Assembly: GCA_964478625.1 (NCBI GenBank)
Contig: CAYZJH010000001.1
Location: forward strand, 150,734 to 214,733
DNA: 64,000 nucleotides
Source of the DNA: SKZT01 sp964478625
Lineage (GTDB): Bacteria; Desulfobacterota; Desulfobacteria; Desulfobacterales; SKZT01
Direction of reading: 5' to 3'
Part shown: positions 55,429 through 63,870 of the stretch, one piece after another
Position numbering within the stretch: position 1 is the first letter of the stretch
Layout of the letters: every line of letters begins with the position of its first letter
The notes under the pieces: generated by a model
Databases searched by the model: none
Told to the model about the DNA's origin: nothing
Seen by the model: only the letters and a program-made list of their open reading frames with translations
Position numbers and translations under genes: made by a program

Positions 55429-56943
55429 ATGAATACAAATGAAAAGTCATTTAATCAGAAATATATGCTTGAAGGTTTTGACTTTGACGGAATTGATTTT
55501 TTGGACATGCTCTGCCATTTCGATCAGGGTGTCTTAATGACCGATCATGAAGGTACTCTCATTTATTACAATGATATCCAGGCCACCATTGATAAACTCG
55601 ATCCTGCTGATGTTCTCGGGAAAAAAATTACGGAAGTCTATTCTTATAATAATGACTCCAGCACTTGTATGCGGGTATTAAAGCATGGCCATCCAATTAT
55701 TAATTATTCACTTTCTTATCGTTCAAGAAATGCGAATGTCGGCAATACAATTCATAGCGTCTTTCCTTTATTTAGAAACGGACGAATCATCGGAACCATC
55801 TGTTTTGTAAAAGATTACAACATCTTGGAAAGGTCAATTCCGTCATTTCTTTCTCCTAAAAATAATGAAAAGTTTGCTGAAGGGACCCGTTACACATTTG
55901 CAAGCATTATAGGATCTGATCCGGCTTTTGTGGATGCTGTCAAAATGGCAAAGATGGCTGGAAATTCCCCCTCCCCGGTAATGTTATATGGTGAAACAGG
56001 AACCGGAAAAGAATTATTTGCTCAGGCAATCCATAATTTTTATTACTCAAATCAAAAAAATTATATCGATATCAATTGTGCGGCGATACCCGAAAACTTG
56101 ATTGAGGGCCTTTTATTTGGAACAACCAAAGGTGCGTATACAGGTGCTGTGGATCGTGCAGGATTATTTGAACAGGCCAATGGTGGTACTATTTTTCTTG
56201 ACGAGATAGATTCAATGCCACTCCCATTGCAATCCAAGCTGCTGAGAGTCTTGCAAGAAATGAAAATCAGGCGTGTCGGATCCCTTGAAACGGTCAATCT
56301 GAATGTCAAAATCATAAGTTCAATGAACAGACCCCCCAAAGAACTCGTGAATTCGGGTGAATTCAGAATGGACCTATTTTACAGACTTGCTGTGATTTAT
56401 ATAAAAATTCCAGCATTAAGAGACCGTCTTGTCGACATAGAAGAACTTGGTCGACATTTTCTACAAAAATCCAACCGGATTTTAGGAAAAAATTTGGAGA
56501 ATATTTCTCCACAAGTTATCAATTTTTTCTGGAATTATGCATGGCCTGGAAATGTCAGAGAATTGGAACATGTCATTGAAAGTGCCGTAAATATGGCAGG
56601 AGAAAATGAAAAAACATTACAACTCCAGCACTGCTATTTTGCGGATCTTATGGGAAATTGCTATGCAGGCAAGGCAACCGAAATTTCCAAACGGCAAGCC
56701 GTGCCTGTAAAAAATCTGCAATATGAACACCCTGAACCCATAGATTTCAATCTTGCTGAAAACCAAAAAAGACTTGAAAAAAATTTGATAGTAAAGGCTC
56801 TTGAGACGACAAAAGGAAATATTGCCAGGGCAGCAGACCTGTTAGGCTTATCAAGGCAATTGCTAGGTTATAAAATTAATAAATATGCCTTGCGAAATCA
56901 TATTCTGAAAATAAAAATAGCAACAAAACCAGAAATAATGTAA
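55429..56943 (+). CDS. Sigma-54-dependent activator with PAS domain (RocR-like)
   Basis: 504 residues. An N-terminal PAS domain (about 20-120: DQGVLMTDHEGTLIYYNDIQ) senses an unknown signal. AAA+ domain: Walker A GETGTGKE, sigma-54 contact loop GAYTGA (the normal GAFTGA with F to Y, common and functional), Walker B GGTIFLDEID, and arginine finger region FRMDLFYRL. C-terminal Fis-type helix-turn-helix (KGNIARAADLLGLSRQLLGYKINKY, part quoted). ATG 55429 has AGAGGA eight bases upstream. It sits just before a sigma-54 promoter and the BCCT transporter, its likely target. Confidence 0.92.
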   Translation: MNTNEKSFNQKYMLEGFDFDGIDFLDMLCHFDQGVLMTDHEGTLIYYNDIQATIDKLDPADVLGKKITEVYSYNNDSSTCMRVLKHGHPIINYSLSYRSRNANVGNTIHSVFPLFRNGRIIGTICFVKDYNILERSIPSFLSPKNNEKFAEGTRYTFASIIGSDPAFVDAVKMAKMAGNSPSPVMLYGETGTGKELFAQAIHNFYYSNQKNYIDINCAAIPENLIEGLLFGTTKGAYTGAVDRAGLFEQANGGTIFLDEIDSMPLPLQSKLLRVLQEMKIRRVGSLETVNLNVKIISSMNRPPKELVNSGEFRMDLFYRLAVIYIKIPALRDRLVDIEELGRHFLQKSNRILGKNLENISPQVINFFWNYAWPGNVRELEHVIESAVNMAGENEKTLQLQHCYFADLMGNCYAGKATEISKRQAVPVKNLQYEHPEPIDFNLAENQKRLEKNLIVKALETTKGNIARAADLLGLSRQLLGYKINKYALRNHILKIKIATKPEIM

Positions 56944-56948
56944 AATTA

Positions 56949-56971
56949 ATTTTATAAATAAAATTTTTTTT
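56949..56971 (+). terminator. Weak A+T hairpin terminator after the sigma-54 activator
   Basis: ATTTTAT-AA-ATAAAAT followed by seven Ts. The stem is A+T only, so efficiency is doubtful, but the position five bases past the stop codon fits. Confidence 0.4.
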
Positions 56972-57054
56972 ACATATTTGCAAAAGTATTTTGACATCCT
57001 GTTCCCCTTTGTTTTCTTTAATCTGAGCGATTTCTTGTGGAGAAAAACTTTTAA

Positions 57055-57151
57055 CGTCATACCGGCGAAGGCCGGTATCCAGTCTGATTGTTATACCCCA
57101 TAGATAGCGCCCGAAGGCTTCACTTCGTGCCCGGCTTTCGCCGAAATGACG
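57055..57151. repeat. Palindromic intergenic repeat, copy 2
   Basis: Starts CGTCATACCGGCGAAGGCCGG and ends, as reverse complement, CGTCATTTCGGCGAAAGCC; about 97 bp. The right end of copy 1 and left end of copy 2 share CGTCATACCGGCGAAG exactly. With copy 1 it brackets the sigma-54 activator gene. Confidence 0.65.
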
Positions 57152-57235
57152 AATACTTACCTGTTAAATCGATCAGTTTGGGTTCAAATATCTTTTATCC
57201 CCAACCGACGGCCACAACCTCTTTTTTCTGATTTA

Positions 57236-57251
57236 TGGCACGGCGCTTGCT
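57236..57251 (+). promoter_or_regulatory. Sigma-54 (-24/-12) promoter of the BCCT operon
   Basis: TGGCAC-GGCGC-TTGCT fits the sigma-54 consensus TGGCAC-N5-TTGCW at every conserved position. It lies 99 nt upstream of the transporter start and directly after a gene for a sigma-54 activator. An imperfect inverted repeat, GTTTGGG (57176-57182) and CCCCAAC (57199-57205), upstream is a possible activator site. Confidence 0.88.
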
Positions 57252-57349
57252 AAGATCGGGTCAGACTTTGTTTAAATGGAATGATGAGAGAGGCTCGCAT
57301 ATTCCTTCCGGCAAAAACAACAGAAAATTAAATTCAAATGGAGATTTTT

Positions 57350-58930
57350 ATGCAAGATAAACCTTCAGGTATCGATAATGGCTTGATGTGGCCTGGCGTA
57401 ATTGTGACAGGGATGATCGGTGTTTTATTATCACTCTTTCCTGAATCAGGAAGAGCGGTAGTTGATTCACTATTTGGTATGTTGACTCATAATTTTAAAT
57501 GGCTCTTTTTACTCTTTGGTCTATTTTGTGTCGTTTTCCTCATATGGCTGGCTCTTTCAAGATGGGGCAGTATTAAACTCGGCGCCCCGGAAGATCAACC
57601 TGAATTTTCAACCTATACCTGGGCTGCAATGATTTTCTGTGCCGGTATCGGTATTGCCATTGTGTATTGGGCTTTTATAGAACCTGTTTATTACCTTAAC
57701 ACCAGTATTCTCCATGTCGATCCCGCCAGTCAAAAAGGTCTTCTGGGCGAACTTGCAGGCATGTACGGTCAATTTCATTGGGGGGTCACCCCCTGGGCAA
57801 TTTATGCACTGCCAACCGTCCCAATTGCTTATGCCATACATGTAAAAAAAATTCCGGCTTTACGTTTAAGTGCGGCATGCAGAGGTATTATCGGCAGGCA
57901 GGCAGATGGCTTTTTAGGCAAACTGATTGATATTGTCGTGATTTTCGCCATGATTGGGGGTGTCGGCACAAGCCTTGGCTTAGCTGTTCCCCTTGGAACT
58001 GCTCTTGTCTCAAAAATCACTGGATTGCCCGAATCCTTCTCGCTTCAAGTCACCATTTTAATCGCCTGGACCGCTCTTTTCACTATAACCGTATGGGCCG
58101 GGCTCAAAAAAGGAATTTCAAAACTTGCCAACCTTAACACCTATATCGCCTATTTTTTATTGATCTACGTGTTCATTCTGGGGCCGACGACTTTCATTCT
58201 GAACACATGGTGTAACAGCCTGGGTTTGATGCTCAGCGACTTTTTTAAATTAAGCCTCTGGACAGATCCTATATCCAACGGCGGTTTTCCTGAAGGATGG
58301 ACGGTATTTTACTGGGCATGGTGGGTTGCGTATGCTCCAATGATGGGACTTTTTGTTGCAAGAATATCCAGGGGAAGAACCATTCGTCAGGTCGTTTTCG
58401 GTGAACTGGTTTATGGAAGTCTTGGTTGCTGGGTATTTTTCGCCATTTGGGGAGGATATGCCATCAATCTCCAAACTTCAGGTTCTTTGGATGTCTATTC
58501 GATCCTAAAAGAATCAGGATGGTCTAACAATATTACCATTGTCGCCATTCTGAATTCCCTTCCGGGTGCAACATATATTTATATCCCTGTATTTACGGTT
58601 TTATGTTCCATCTTTCTTGCAACCACTTTGAATTCTGCAGCATACACACTGTCTTCTCAGGTAACCAAAAAGCTGTCCGGAGATCAGGAACCGCCAAGGT
58701 GGAATAGAACTCTTTGGGGCCTGATCTTAGCCATCCTTGCTTTGGGACTCCTTTCCACGGGTGCTTTAAAAGCAGTTCAGCTTTCTTCAATTGTTGTTGC
58801 ACTCCCCTTGATCCCTGTTTTGCTCCTGATGGTTTTCTCATTGATGAAATGGATCAATGAAGACTATGGAGAAAGGCTTAAAACCCCAGTAGAGGCATTG
58901 CCTCCTGAAGAAATTAAAGCGGCTCAGTAG
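57350..58930 (+). CDS. BCCT family betaine/carnitine/choline transporter
   Basis: Secondary transporter with 12 predicted membrane helices, 526 residues. The signature FYWAWWVAYAPMMGLFVARISRGRT (part quoted; aromatic box region) and the glycine-rich GGVGTSLGLAVPLG helix are clear. These carriers bring in glycine betaine, carnitine or similar quaternary amines. ATG 57350 is preferred because GGAGA lies just upstream; the in-frame ATG 57338 overlaps that site. No long C-terminal osmosensory tail, so catabolic uptake rather than pure osmoregulation is plausible. First gene under the sigma-54 promoter. Confidence 0.93.
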   Translation: MQDKPSGIDNGLMWPGVIVTGMIGVLLSLFPESGRAVVDSLFGMLTHNFKWLFLLFGLFCVVFLIWLALSRWGSIKLGAPEDQPEFSTYTWAAMIFCAGIGIAIVYWAFIEPVYYLNTSILHVDPASQKGLLGELAGMYGQFHWGVTPWAIYALPTVPIAYAIHVKKIPALRLSAACRGIIGRQADGFLGKLIDIVVIFAMIGGVGTSLGLAVPLGTALVSKITGLPESFSLQVTILIAWTALFTITVWAGLKKGISKLANLNTYIAYFLLIYVFILGPTTFILNTWCNSLGLMLSDFFKLSLWTDPISNGGFPEGWTVFYWAWWVAYAPMMGLFVARISRGRTIRQVVFGELVYGSLGCWVFFAIWGGYAINLQTSGSLDVYSILKESGWSNNITIVAILNSLPGATYIYIPVFTVLCSIFLATTLNSAAYTLSSQVTKKLSGDQEPPRWNRTLWGLILAILALGLLSTGALKAVQLSSIVVALPLIPVLLLMVFSLMKWINEDYGERLKTPVEALPPEEIKAAQ

Positions 58931-58959
58931 AATAAGCATACCAATTAAGGAAAAAAACA

Positions 58960-59772
58960 ATGAATTATGCTAAAAAATTGACAGTATCGTCTATTATTTT
59001 GAAAAAAGCCAAAGAATTCGGAGCAACCTTGGCTGGTTTCACCAATGTGGAAGAGCTCAAAACAGCTCCATCTTTTACTTTTGCTCCCAGAATGCCGAAT
59101 GCGGGTCAGGGTGTTGGGACACGGAAAAATGAGATAGGGCTTAACCCGGGTGAAGTTGCCTGGCCGGCTAATGCTAAAAGCCTTCTGGTCATTGCTCTTG
59201 AGCATCCTGAGGATAAACCGGAAATGGATTGGTGGTTTGGGAGAATGGATCCACCCGGTAATCGTGTTCTCGCCAAAATTGTTAAGGATTTATGTGCCTG
59301 GATTACGGAAGTCTATGATATCGAAACGTTTCACCTGCCCTATCATGTAGAAAAAGGTGGAACGTATTTGAAGGATGCCGCCGTGCTTTCCGGGTTAGGG
59401 AGTATTGGTAAAAACAATTTACTGATAACTCCTGTACATGGTTCCAGAGTCAGACTCAGAGCCCTGACAGTTTCGGAAACATTCCCATCCACAGGCCCGA
59501 TAAATTTCGATCCCTGCAAAGATTGCATTGAATTTTGCAGAAAAGCATGTCCACAAAACGCCTTTGGAAAAATAGTCTACAAACCTGATGATTTCAATCA
59601 GGAAATTTTGCCGGGCCGGGATGGGTATTTCAGTCGCCCCGTTTGTAATATTCAGATGGATACGGACAACGACAATGCATACGAACAGCAAGTCGACGGT
59701 TTTGAAAAACCCGTCAAAATCATAAAATATTGTAGAAAATGTGAGCAGGCTTGCCCGATTGGGAAAAGCTGA
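58960..59772 (+). CDS. QueG/reductive dehalogenase-like Fe-S protein
   Basis: 270 residues. Middle region with YLKDAAVLSGLGSIGKNNLLITP resembles the nucleotide/cobalamin-binding fold of epoxyqueuosine reductase (QueG) and reductive dehalogenases, followed by a ferredoxin-like part: CKDCIEFCRKACP and, at the end, CRKCEQACPIGKS with an additional Cys near VCNIQM. No Tat signal, so cytoplasmic, and it lacks the HEAT-repeat tail of QueG. It follows the BCCT gene by 29 nt (ribosome site AAGGAA) under the same sigma-54 promoter, so it probably acts on, or reactivates a corrinoid enzyme for, the imported amine; this is inference. Confidence 0.78.
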   Translation: MNYAKKLTVSSIILKKAKEFGATLAGFTNVEELKTAPSFTFAPRMPNAGQGVGTRKNEIGLNPGEVAWPANAKSLLVIALEHPEDKPEMDWWFGRMDPPGNRVLAKIVKDLCAWITEVYDIETFHLPYHVEKGGTYLKDAAVLSGLGSIGKNNLLITPVHGSRVRLRALTVSETFPSTGPINFDPCKDCIEFCRKACPQNAFGKIVYKPDDFNQEILPGRDGYFSRPVCNIQMDTDNDNAYEQQVDGFEKPVKIIKYCRKCEQACPIGKS

Positions 59773-59787
59773 ATTTTCAAAAAAGGA

Positions 59788-59818
59788 ATCAGGGAGCAAA
59801 TTTCAATCGCTCCCTGAT
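59788..59818 (+). terminator. Stem-loop ending the BCCT operon
   Basis: ATCAGGGAGC and GCTCCCTGAT form a perfect 10-bp stem with an 11-nt loop, 15 nt after the stop codon. No U-tract follows, so it may be a processing or stability hairpin rather than a full intrinsic terminator. Confidence 0.6.
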
Positions 59819-59902
59819 GCGGTATTGCAGATTATCCCATTACCAACAATCTGCCTGTTAGCATTTTTGAGCAACTTGGGTACCATTCATCAAAATTCCT
59901 AA

Positions 59903-60130
59903 AAAGGATGCCTGCTTGGTGCCGTTACTACCGTGGCAGAAACCAACATCGCATATCCAAGCGATAGCCGTTTGCTCAAGGTACCAGCATCGGATAAATT
60001 GTTACTGCCGTCAAGCCTCGCACCAATATTTTCCCCCATGACAAAACCCTTTAACCAACCGACTTTGGTGACAAAGCCAATGAAGAAATGTTACTCAAAT
60101 AGACTTGACATTTTTACCCGATATGGTTAA
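59903..60130 (+). pseudogene. Transposase remnant (IS5/ISNCY-like)
   Basis: The frame from 59903 reads GAVTTVAETNIAYPSDSRLL, matching the DTTVxExNIxYPTDSxLL core of DDE transposases, where the leading Asp is one of the catalytic residues and is lost here. Beyond about residue 30 the similarity fades (KPFNQPTLVTKPMKK). Upstream the frame is closed by a stop at 59900. Only this short piece remains; no terminal inverted repeats were found. Confidence 0.45.
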
Positions 60131-60323
60131 TTCTGAGCAATTATTGGTTTAACATCTTGATAATTTTGATGATGTTTATTTGAAAGACAAGCCTGTTTCC
60201 AAAAATCTTCAGGCCCCGGTTTTTTCGGGAAAAGAAGAATTGGAATTGACTTTTTAGCCGAACTGATCGACATGAGGTCATCCATTAACCAACCCTATAA
60301 TTCATAAAGGATTTGCGGGCTTC

Positions 60324-61391
60324 ATGAAACTCCTTTCAGCCATTTTTACCCTGATCGTATTTGTGCTGCTGATTCCGCCTGATCGTGTTTATTCGGTCTA
60401 TGTGCCATTCAGCGATCGTTCGCTCGAAGCGATCAATCGTGTTCAACCTCTGCTTGAAGATGAACTTATCGTCCATGGCGTAAAATGGGGTGCACCTGTT
60501 TACATCCGGATTTTTAAGGAAGAAAAACTTCTGGAGTTATGGGTCAAGCATTCGGAACGGTTCATCCTTTTTAAGACCTATACCGTTTGCAATTACGGAC
60601 CAAATGGAGTGGGACCCAAAATCAGGCAGGGGGATATGGCTGCTCCTGAAGGATTCTATCTTGTGACGGTATCCTCCATGAACCCCAATTCGAATTTCCA
60701 TTTATCCTTTAATATCGGTTATCCGAACCAGCACGACAAAGCCCATGGATGGACCGGCAATTCGATCATGGTTCACGGCAGGTGCAAATCCTGGGGATGT
60801 TTCGCCTTATCGGATCAAGATATCGAAGAGGTTTACGCTCTTGTGGATGCAGGCCTCAGACATGGCCAGGCAGGAGTGCCTGTGCACATATTTCCTTTTC
60901 GAATGACCGCCGCAAACATGCACCGGTATCATGGCCACCGGTATGAATGGTTCTGGACTAACCTGAAAGTTGGCTACGACATGTTTGAGCAAGAAGGATT
61001 TCGTCCGCCACTGGTATTGGTTCAAAATAATCAATATGTATTCAGGAAAAGCATCGAAGGCGGCTACGATTTTGACCCGGCCAGCGTTAACGAACTTAAC
61101 GGTCGGATTAAGGCGACGGCATGGTTTGTGCCGGATGAAAAAAACTATTTCCGGAAATATTTCGACGGAAATATATTCAAGGTGCTTGAGCCCTATTCAG
61201 AGGAATACCACCTGATCATCGAACCGATAAATCAGGAATATGCACAAAACATGGTGGTGGTTCGAGACCGATACGGACGGGCTCTTGAAGTCGTGGTCAA
61301 AGAAAATATCGACTGGGAGCCTGTTGAGTCCGCTCCACGTGACATGCGACAGATGCTAAGCAGGGTGATGGCGTATCATTTTAAAAAATAG
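60324..61391 (+). CDS. L,D-transpeptidase family protein (YafK/DpaA-like)
   Basis: 355 residues with a Sec signal (about 1-25). YkuD-type catalytic region: APEGFYLV, then IMVHGRCKSWGCFAL with the conserved His and catalytic Cys, close to the YafK/DpaA subgroup in which the enzyme removes lipoprotein from, rather than cross-links, peptidoglycan. A C-terminal extension of about 130 residues follows with no recognised domain. Isolated gene. Confidence 0.85.
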   Translation: MKLLSAIFTLIVFVLLIPPDRVYSVYVPFSDRSLEAINRVQPLLEDELIVHGVKWGAPVYIRIFKEEKLLELWVKHSERFILFKTYTVCNYGPNGVGPKIRQGDMAAPEGFYLVTVSSMNPNSNFHLSFNIGYPNQHDKAHGWTGNSIMVHGRCKSWGCFALSDQDIEEVYALVDAGLRHGQAGVPVHIFPFRMTAANMHRYHGHRYEWFWTNLKVGYDMFEQEGFRPPLVLVQNNQYVFRKSIEGGYDFDPASVNELNGRIKATAWFVPDEKNYFRKYFDGNIFKVLEPYSEEYHLIIEPINQEYAQNMVVVRDRYGRALEVVVKENIDWEPVESAPRDMRQMLSRVMAYHFKK

Positions 61392-61516
61392 GAACCCAAA
61401 CTGAGCGATTTTAATCGGGGGAATGTATTAATACCATCAAAGAGGAAAAAAGTTCACCACCGGAGTATTCCCCATAATACCTACCCGTCGAATTAAGCGA
61501 ATATTTGGAGGATAAA

Positions 61517-62017
61517 ATGTTTAAGCTGAAACCCATGTCAAATGACAACATCTCCGCAGCCCTGGAAAAAGCAAGGTGTTATAGATTTTTAAATGAACCC
61601 ATGGAAGCCGAATCCATATGTCTTGATATTCTGGAAATCGATCCTGAAAATCAACAAGCAACTATTACCCTGATCCTCGCTTTGACTGATCAGTTTCGAT
61701 GGGATCTCAGCAAAGCCCATGCCCGAGCTGTTGACCTTTTGAACCGTCTGACAGCTAAATTTCATAAAGTTTATTACGAGGGAATCATTTGTGAAAGAAG
61801 AGCCAAGATTCATTTGCGCAGAGGAGAATTTGGTGCAGAGAGCATGGCTTATGAATGGTTTCGTAAAGCCATGGATAATTATGAAAAAGCCATTGAAATG
61901 AGTCCTATGGGAGATGAGGATGCGGTTTTGCGCTGGAATGCCTGTGCGCGCCTGCTGATGCGTCATCCCGGGCTGGTTCCATCAAAACATGATCCCGGCG
62001 AATCCATGCTTGAGTGA
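61517..62017 (+). CDS. Small TPR-repeat protein
   Basis: 166 residues, all helical, with tetratricopeptide-like repeats (EAESICLDILEIDPENQQA; AMDNYEKAIEMSPMGDED). No signal peptide. Start ATG 61517 with GGAGG; TTG 61505 is upstream in frame. Similar small TPR proteins occur in sulfate reducers but have no assigned role. Confidence 0.75.
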   Translation: MFKLKPMSNDNISAALEKARCYRFLNEPMEAESICLDILEIDPENQQATITLILALTDQFRWDLSKAHARAVDLLNRLTAKFHKVYYEGIICERRAKIHLRRGEFGAESMAYEWFRKAMDNYEKAIEMSPMGDEDAVLRWNACARLLMRHPGLVPSKHDPGESMLE

Positions 62018-62194
62018 ACCCATTGCTTTTTCAACTGTCATTCCGGGGATAACAAAACCGGTCAGCCCGTTACCAAACGCTTTTACCAGCCTGTGAAAAT
62101 CCTTTGTTTTTGGCGAAACAATGGATTCCTATTTTCAGCAATATCTTTAGTCGCTTGAGATCGTGAAACCCCTAAAAAAGGAGGGCTTTGCAGT

Positions 62195-62461
62195 CACGTG
62201 CCCGCTCGCCCCGGATGTATCGCACCTCGTATCCGGTTCCTGTTGCCCGGATCAGGTCCGCGACAGGCTCTGTCCCGCGTTTTTGGATTGGGGTTGGCCG
62301 CTCCTTCCAGTCGCTTTCGCCTTCGGCTCACCTTCCGCTTCGCTCCGCCTTCAGACCCCACCTCACGATGACGCCCTTGCCCTTCTCTTAACCCTCGGCT
62401 CTGTAAATACCTGGCGTGAAAACTCTCACCTCACAAGTTCTGTGCCATGCCCGGAACACAC
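62195..62461 (-). mobile_element. Truncated group II intron, 5' end (domain I), no maturase
   Basis: On the minus strand the segment begins with GTGTG at 62461 and contains stretches typical of bacterial group II intron domain I: GGCATGGCAC, CTTGTGAGGTGAGAG, AAGGGCAAGGGCGTCATCG, GTGAGGTGGGGTCTGAAGG, CAACAGGAACCGGATACGAGG and CTGCAAAGCCC. The similarity stops near 62195 and no domain V hairpin, maturase or 3' end follows, so only about 270 nt survive. It lies just past the 3' end of hicB, after a GGGAAC/GTTCCC hairpin (62477-62503), which could be the hicB terminator. Confidence 0.55.
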
Positions 62462-62535
62462 GAATTTTCACCGGCGGGAACGCAGCAAAACGGAGTTCCC
62501 GTCCGAGTGGAAGGCATGGTTGTTTGCAGATCTAT

Positions 62536-62865
62536 TTATTGGCTCAATTTGGTACTGACAATACGATTAAGGCTCACGCCGGACTCAGCAGCTTGTATGG
62601 CCAACTTTCTATGTACCTCTGGAGGAACCCGGACCATGAATTTTCCGCTGAAATGTTTAGTAGCGATTGGTTCGGGAATAGGCTCATCGGCTTTGCCCAT
62701 ATCCAATAGCACATCCGCTACAAGATTTCGAATGCCTTTCAAAGCCTTTTCCGGTGTATCGGCCAGCCAACTTAAGCTAGGAAATTCAGCGCACAGTCCC
62801 ACATACTCATTATCATCTTCAGACCAGGTAATCCGGTAAGTATATTTATCATTTTTTGTGGCCAT
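62536..62865 (-). CDS. hicB: HicB family antitoxin
   Basis: 109 residues. N-terminal partial RNase H-like fold (YRITWSEDDNEYVGLCAEFPSLSWLADTPEKAL, part quoted) and C-terminal ribbon-helix-helix DNA-binding part (FMVRVPPEVHRKLAIQAA). Neutralises HicA and represses the operon. Overlaps hicA by 17 nt. Confidence 0.93.
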   Translation of the reverse strand: MATKNDKYTYRITWSEDDNEYVGLCAEFPSLSWLADTPEKALKGIRNLVADVLLDMGKADEPIPEPIATKHFSGKFMVRVPPEVHRKLAIQAAESGVSLNRIVSTKLSQ

Positions 62866-63109
62866 GGCTTACCTCCAATTTTTCAATAGCCAAAAGCACC
62901 TGCTTGACTTGATATGCCTTGGCCTTGCCTCTGTGATTCTGAATATTTATCCTTGGGTCTCCTTGCCAGGGTGTTTTATAAATTCGATGACTGCTTTTTT
63001 GCTGACGTGGTTCACCGAAATAATGGTCACATATTTTGCACCAATCCGAAAACCGGACATCCTTCGGATTACGTTTCAGTATCAATAGCAGGTCATCAAT
63101 ATTTGCCAT
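62849..63109 (-). CDS. hicA: HicA family mRNA interferase toxin
   Basis: 86 residues, dsRBD-like fold with the catalytic histidine in SSHRIYKT. Cleaves mRNA when not bound by HicB. First gene of the pair. ATG 63109 is close to a TATAAT sequence, so the transcript may have a very short leader or use another -10. Confidence 0.9.
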   Translation of the reverse strand: MANIDDLLLILKRNPKDVRFSDWCKICDHYFGEPRQQKSSHRIYKTPWQGDPRINIQNHRGKAKAYQVKQVLLAIEKLEVSHGHKK

Positions 63110-63111
63110 GA

Positions 63112-63143
63112 TTATACAGTATCAATATTGGTACCACTGTCAA
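63112..63143 (-). promoter_or_regulatory. hicAB promoter and operator candidate
   Basis: Minus strand TTGACA (63143-63138) and TATAAT (63117-63112), both perfect hexamers but 20 bp apart. Between them lies an inverted repeat, ACAGT/ACTGT (63116-63140), around an imperfect TACCAATATTGATA palindrome, a good candidate for HicB binding. Confidence 0.5.
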
Positions 63144-63393
63144 GAGTTAAAATCGGCCACAAACGGACTTATTGGAGACGCCGATTAGTCATACAACGCC
63201 CAGTTTCAGCTCCCGCCAGTTTTAAGCAGAATATTCCTTAAAGTGCAAGTAGCTTAAAAGTAGGCAATTCTATCTAAAATCGCAGAACCCTGGCGGTTTG
63301 CTGCAAACTGTTGTTGGCCGCCTAGTAAATACAAGCATCCAATATCGAAAGCACTTCATGGTTCGGCAATTCTCTCTTGATGGGGATTTGCTC

Positions 63394-63870
63394 TCAGCCC
63401 TCCTCAATCGATTTTGACTCTGGCGTGGTGTGCCATATCCGATAACGGACTTCAACACCTTCGGGCACATATAAAACGACAGGCAGGCGGCTATTGTAGC
63501 GTATGATGTAGGGCTCACCGCCAAGCGTGATGAACCGATCTACCTTTGGCGCGTTCGGATCAACTCCGATCAGCGTTCCTGCCATCGGTCCCAACTGGCT
63601 GACTACATAGCGAGTATATCCCCATCCCTCGATATTCACCGCATCGATCTTTCCACCAAAGAAATATTGATTTCTTTCATCGAGTTGAACCGTCTTTCCC
63701 ACAAACAACTCCACTCTGAAGATAGATTCATTATCTTGCTTCGGTAACTGAAGGACATAACGAATCATGCCCTCCTCTGCCGGCGGGAACGCCTTCATGT
63801 TATCCCCCGCCAAAGCAGATGATACTGCCATCAGAAACGACAACACTGCTATCGAAGAGACTGTTTTCAT
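63394..63870 (-). CDS. Ecotin-like serine protease inhibitor
   Basis: 158 residues with a Sec signal cut near ALA-GD. It aligns along its length with E. coli ecotin: EEGMIRYVLQLP, ESIFRVELFVGKTV, EGWGYTRYVVSQ, IRYNSRLPVVLYVPEGVEVRYRIW. The P1 site, Met in E. coli (STMMAC), is Leu here (GTLIGV). Both cysteines of the E. coli disulfide are absent (Cys50 by Glu, Cys87 by Val). Periplasmic inhibitor of trypsin-fold proteases. Ribosome site AAGGGGA before ATG 63870. Confidence 0.9.
   Translation of the reverse strand: MKTVSSIAVLSFLMAVSSALAGDNMKAFPPAEEGMIRYVLQLPKQDNESIFRVELFVGKTVQLDERNQYFFGGKIDAVNIEGWGYTRYVVSQLGPMAGTLIGVDPNAPKVDRFITLGGEPYIIRYNSRLPVVLYVPEGVEVRYRIWHTTPESKSIEEG

Noticed and set aside
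62018..62160. Minus-strand coding-like stretch past the TPR gene (KDFHRLVKAFGNGLTG)
   Set aside because: Interrupted by a stop just upstream, no start codon, and partly antisense to the TPR gene end.
62163..62558. 131-codon plus-strand frame
   Set aside because: It runs antisense through the group II intron fragment; its GC-rich low-complexity protein is not plausible.
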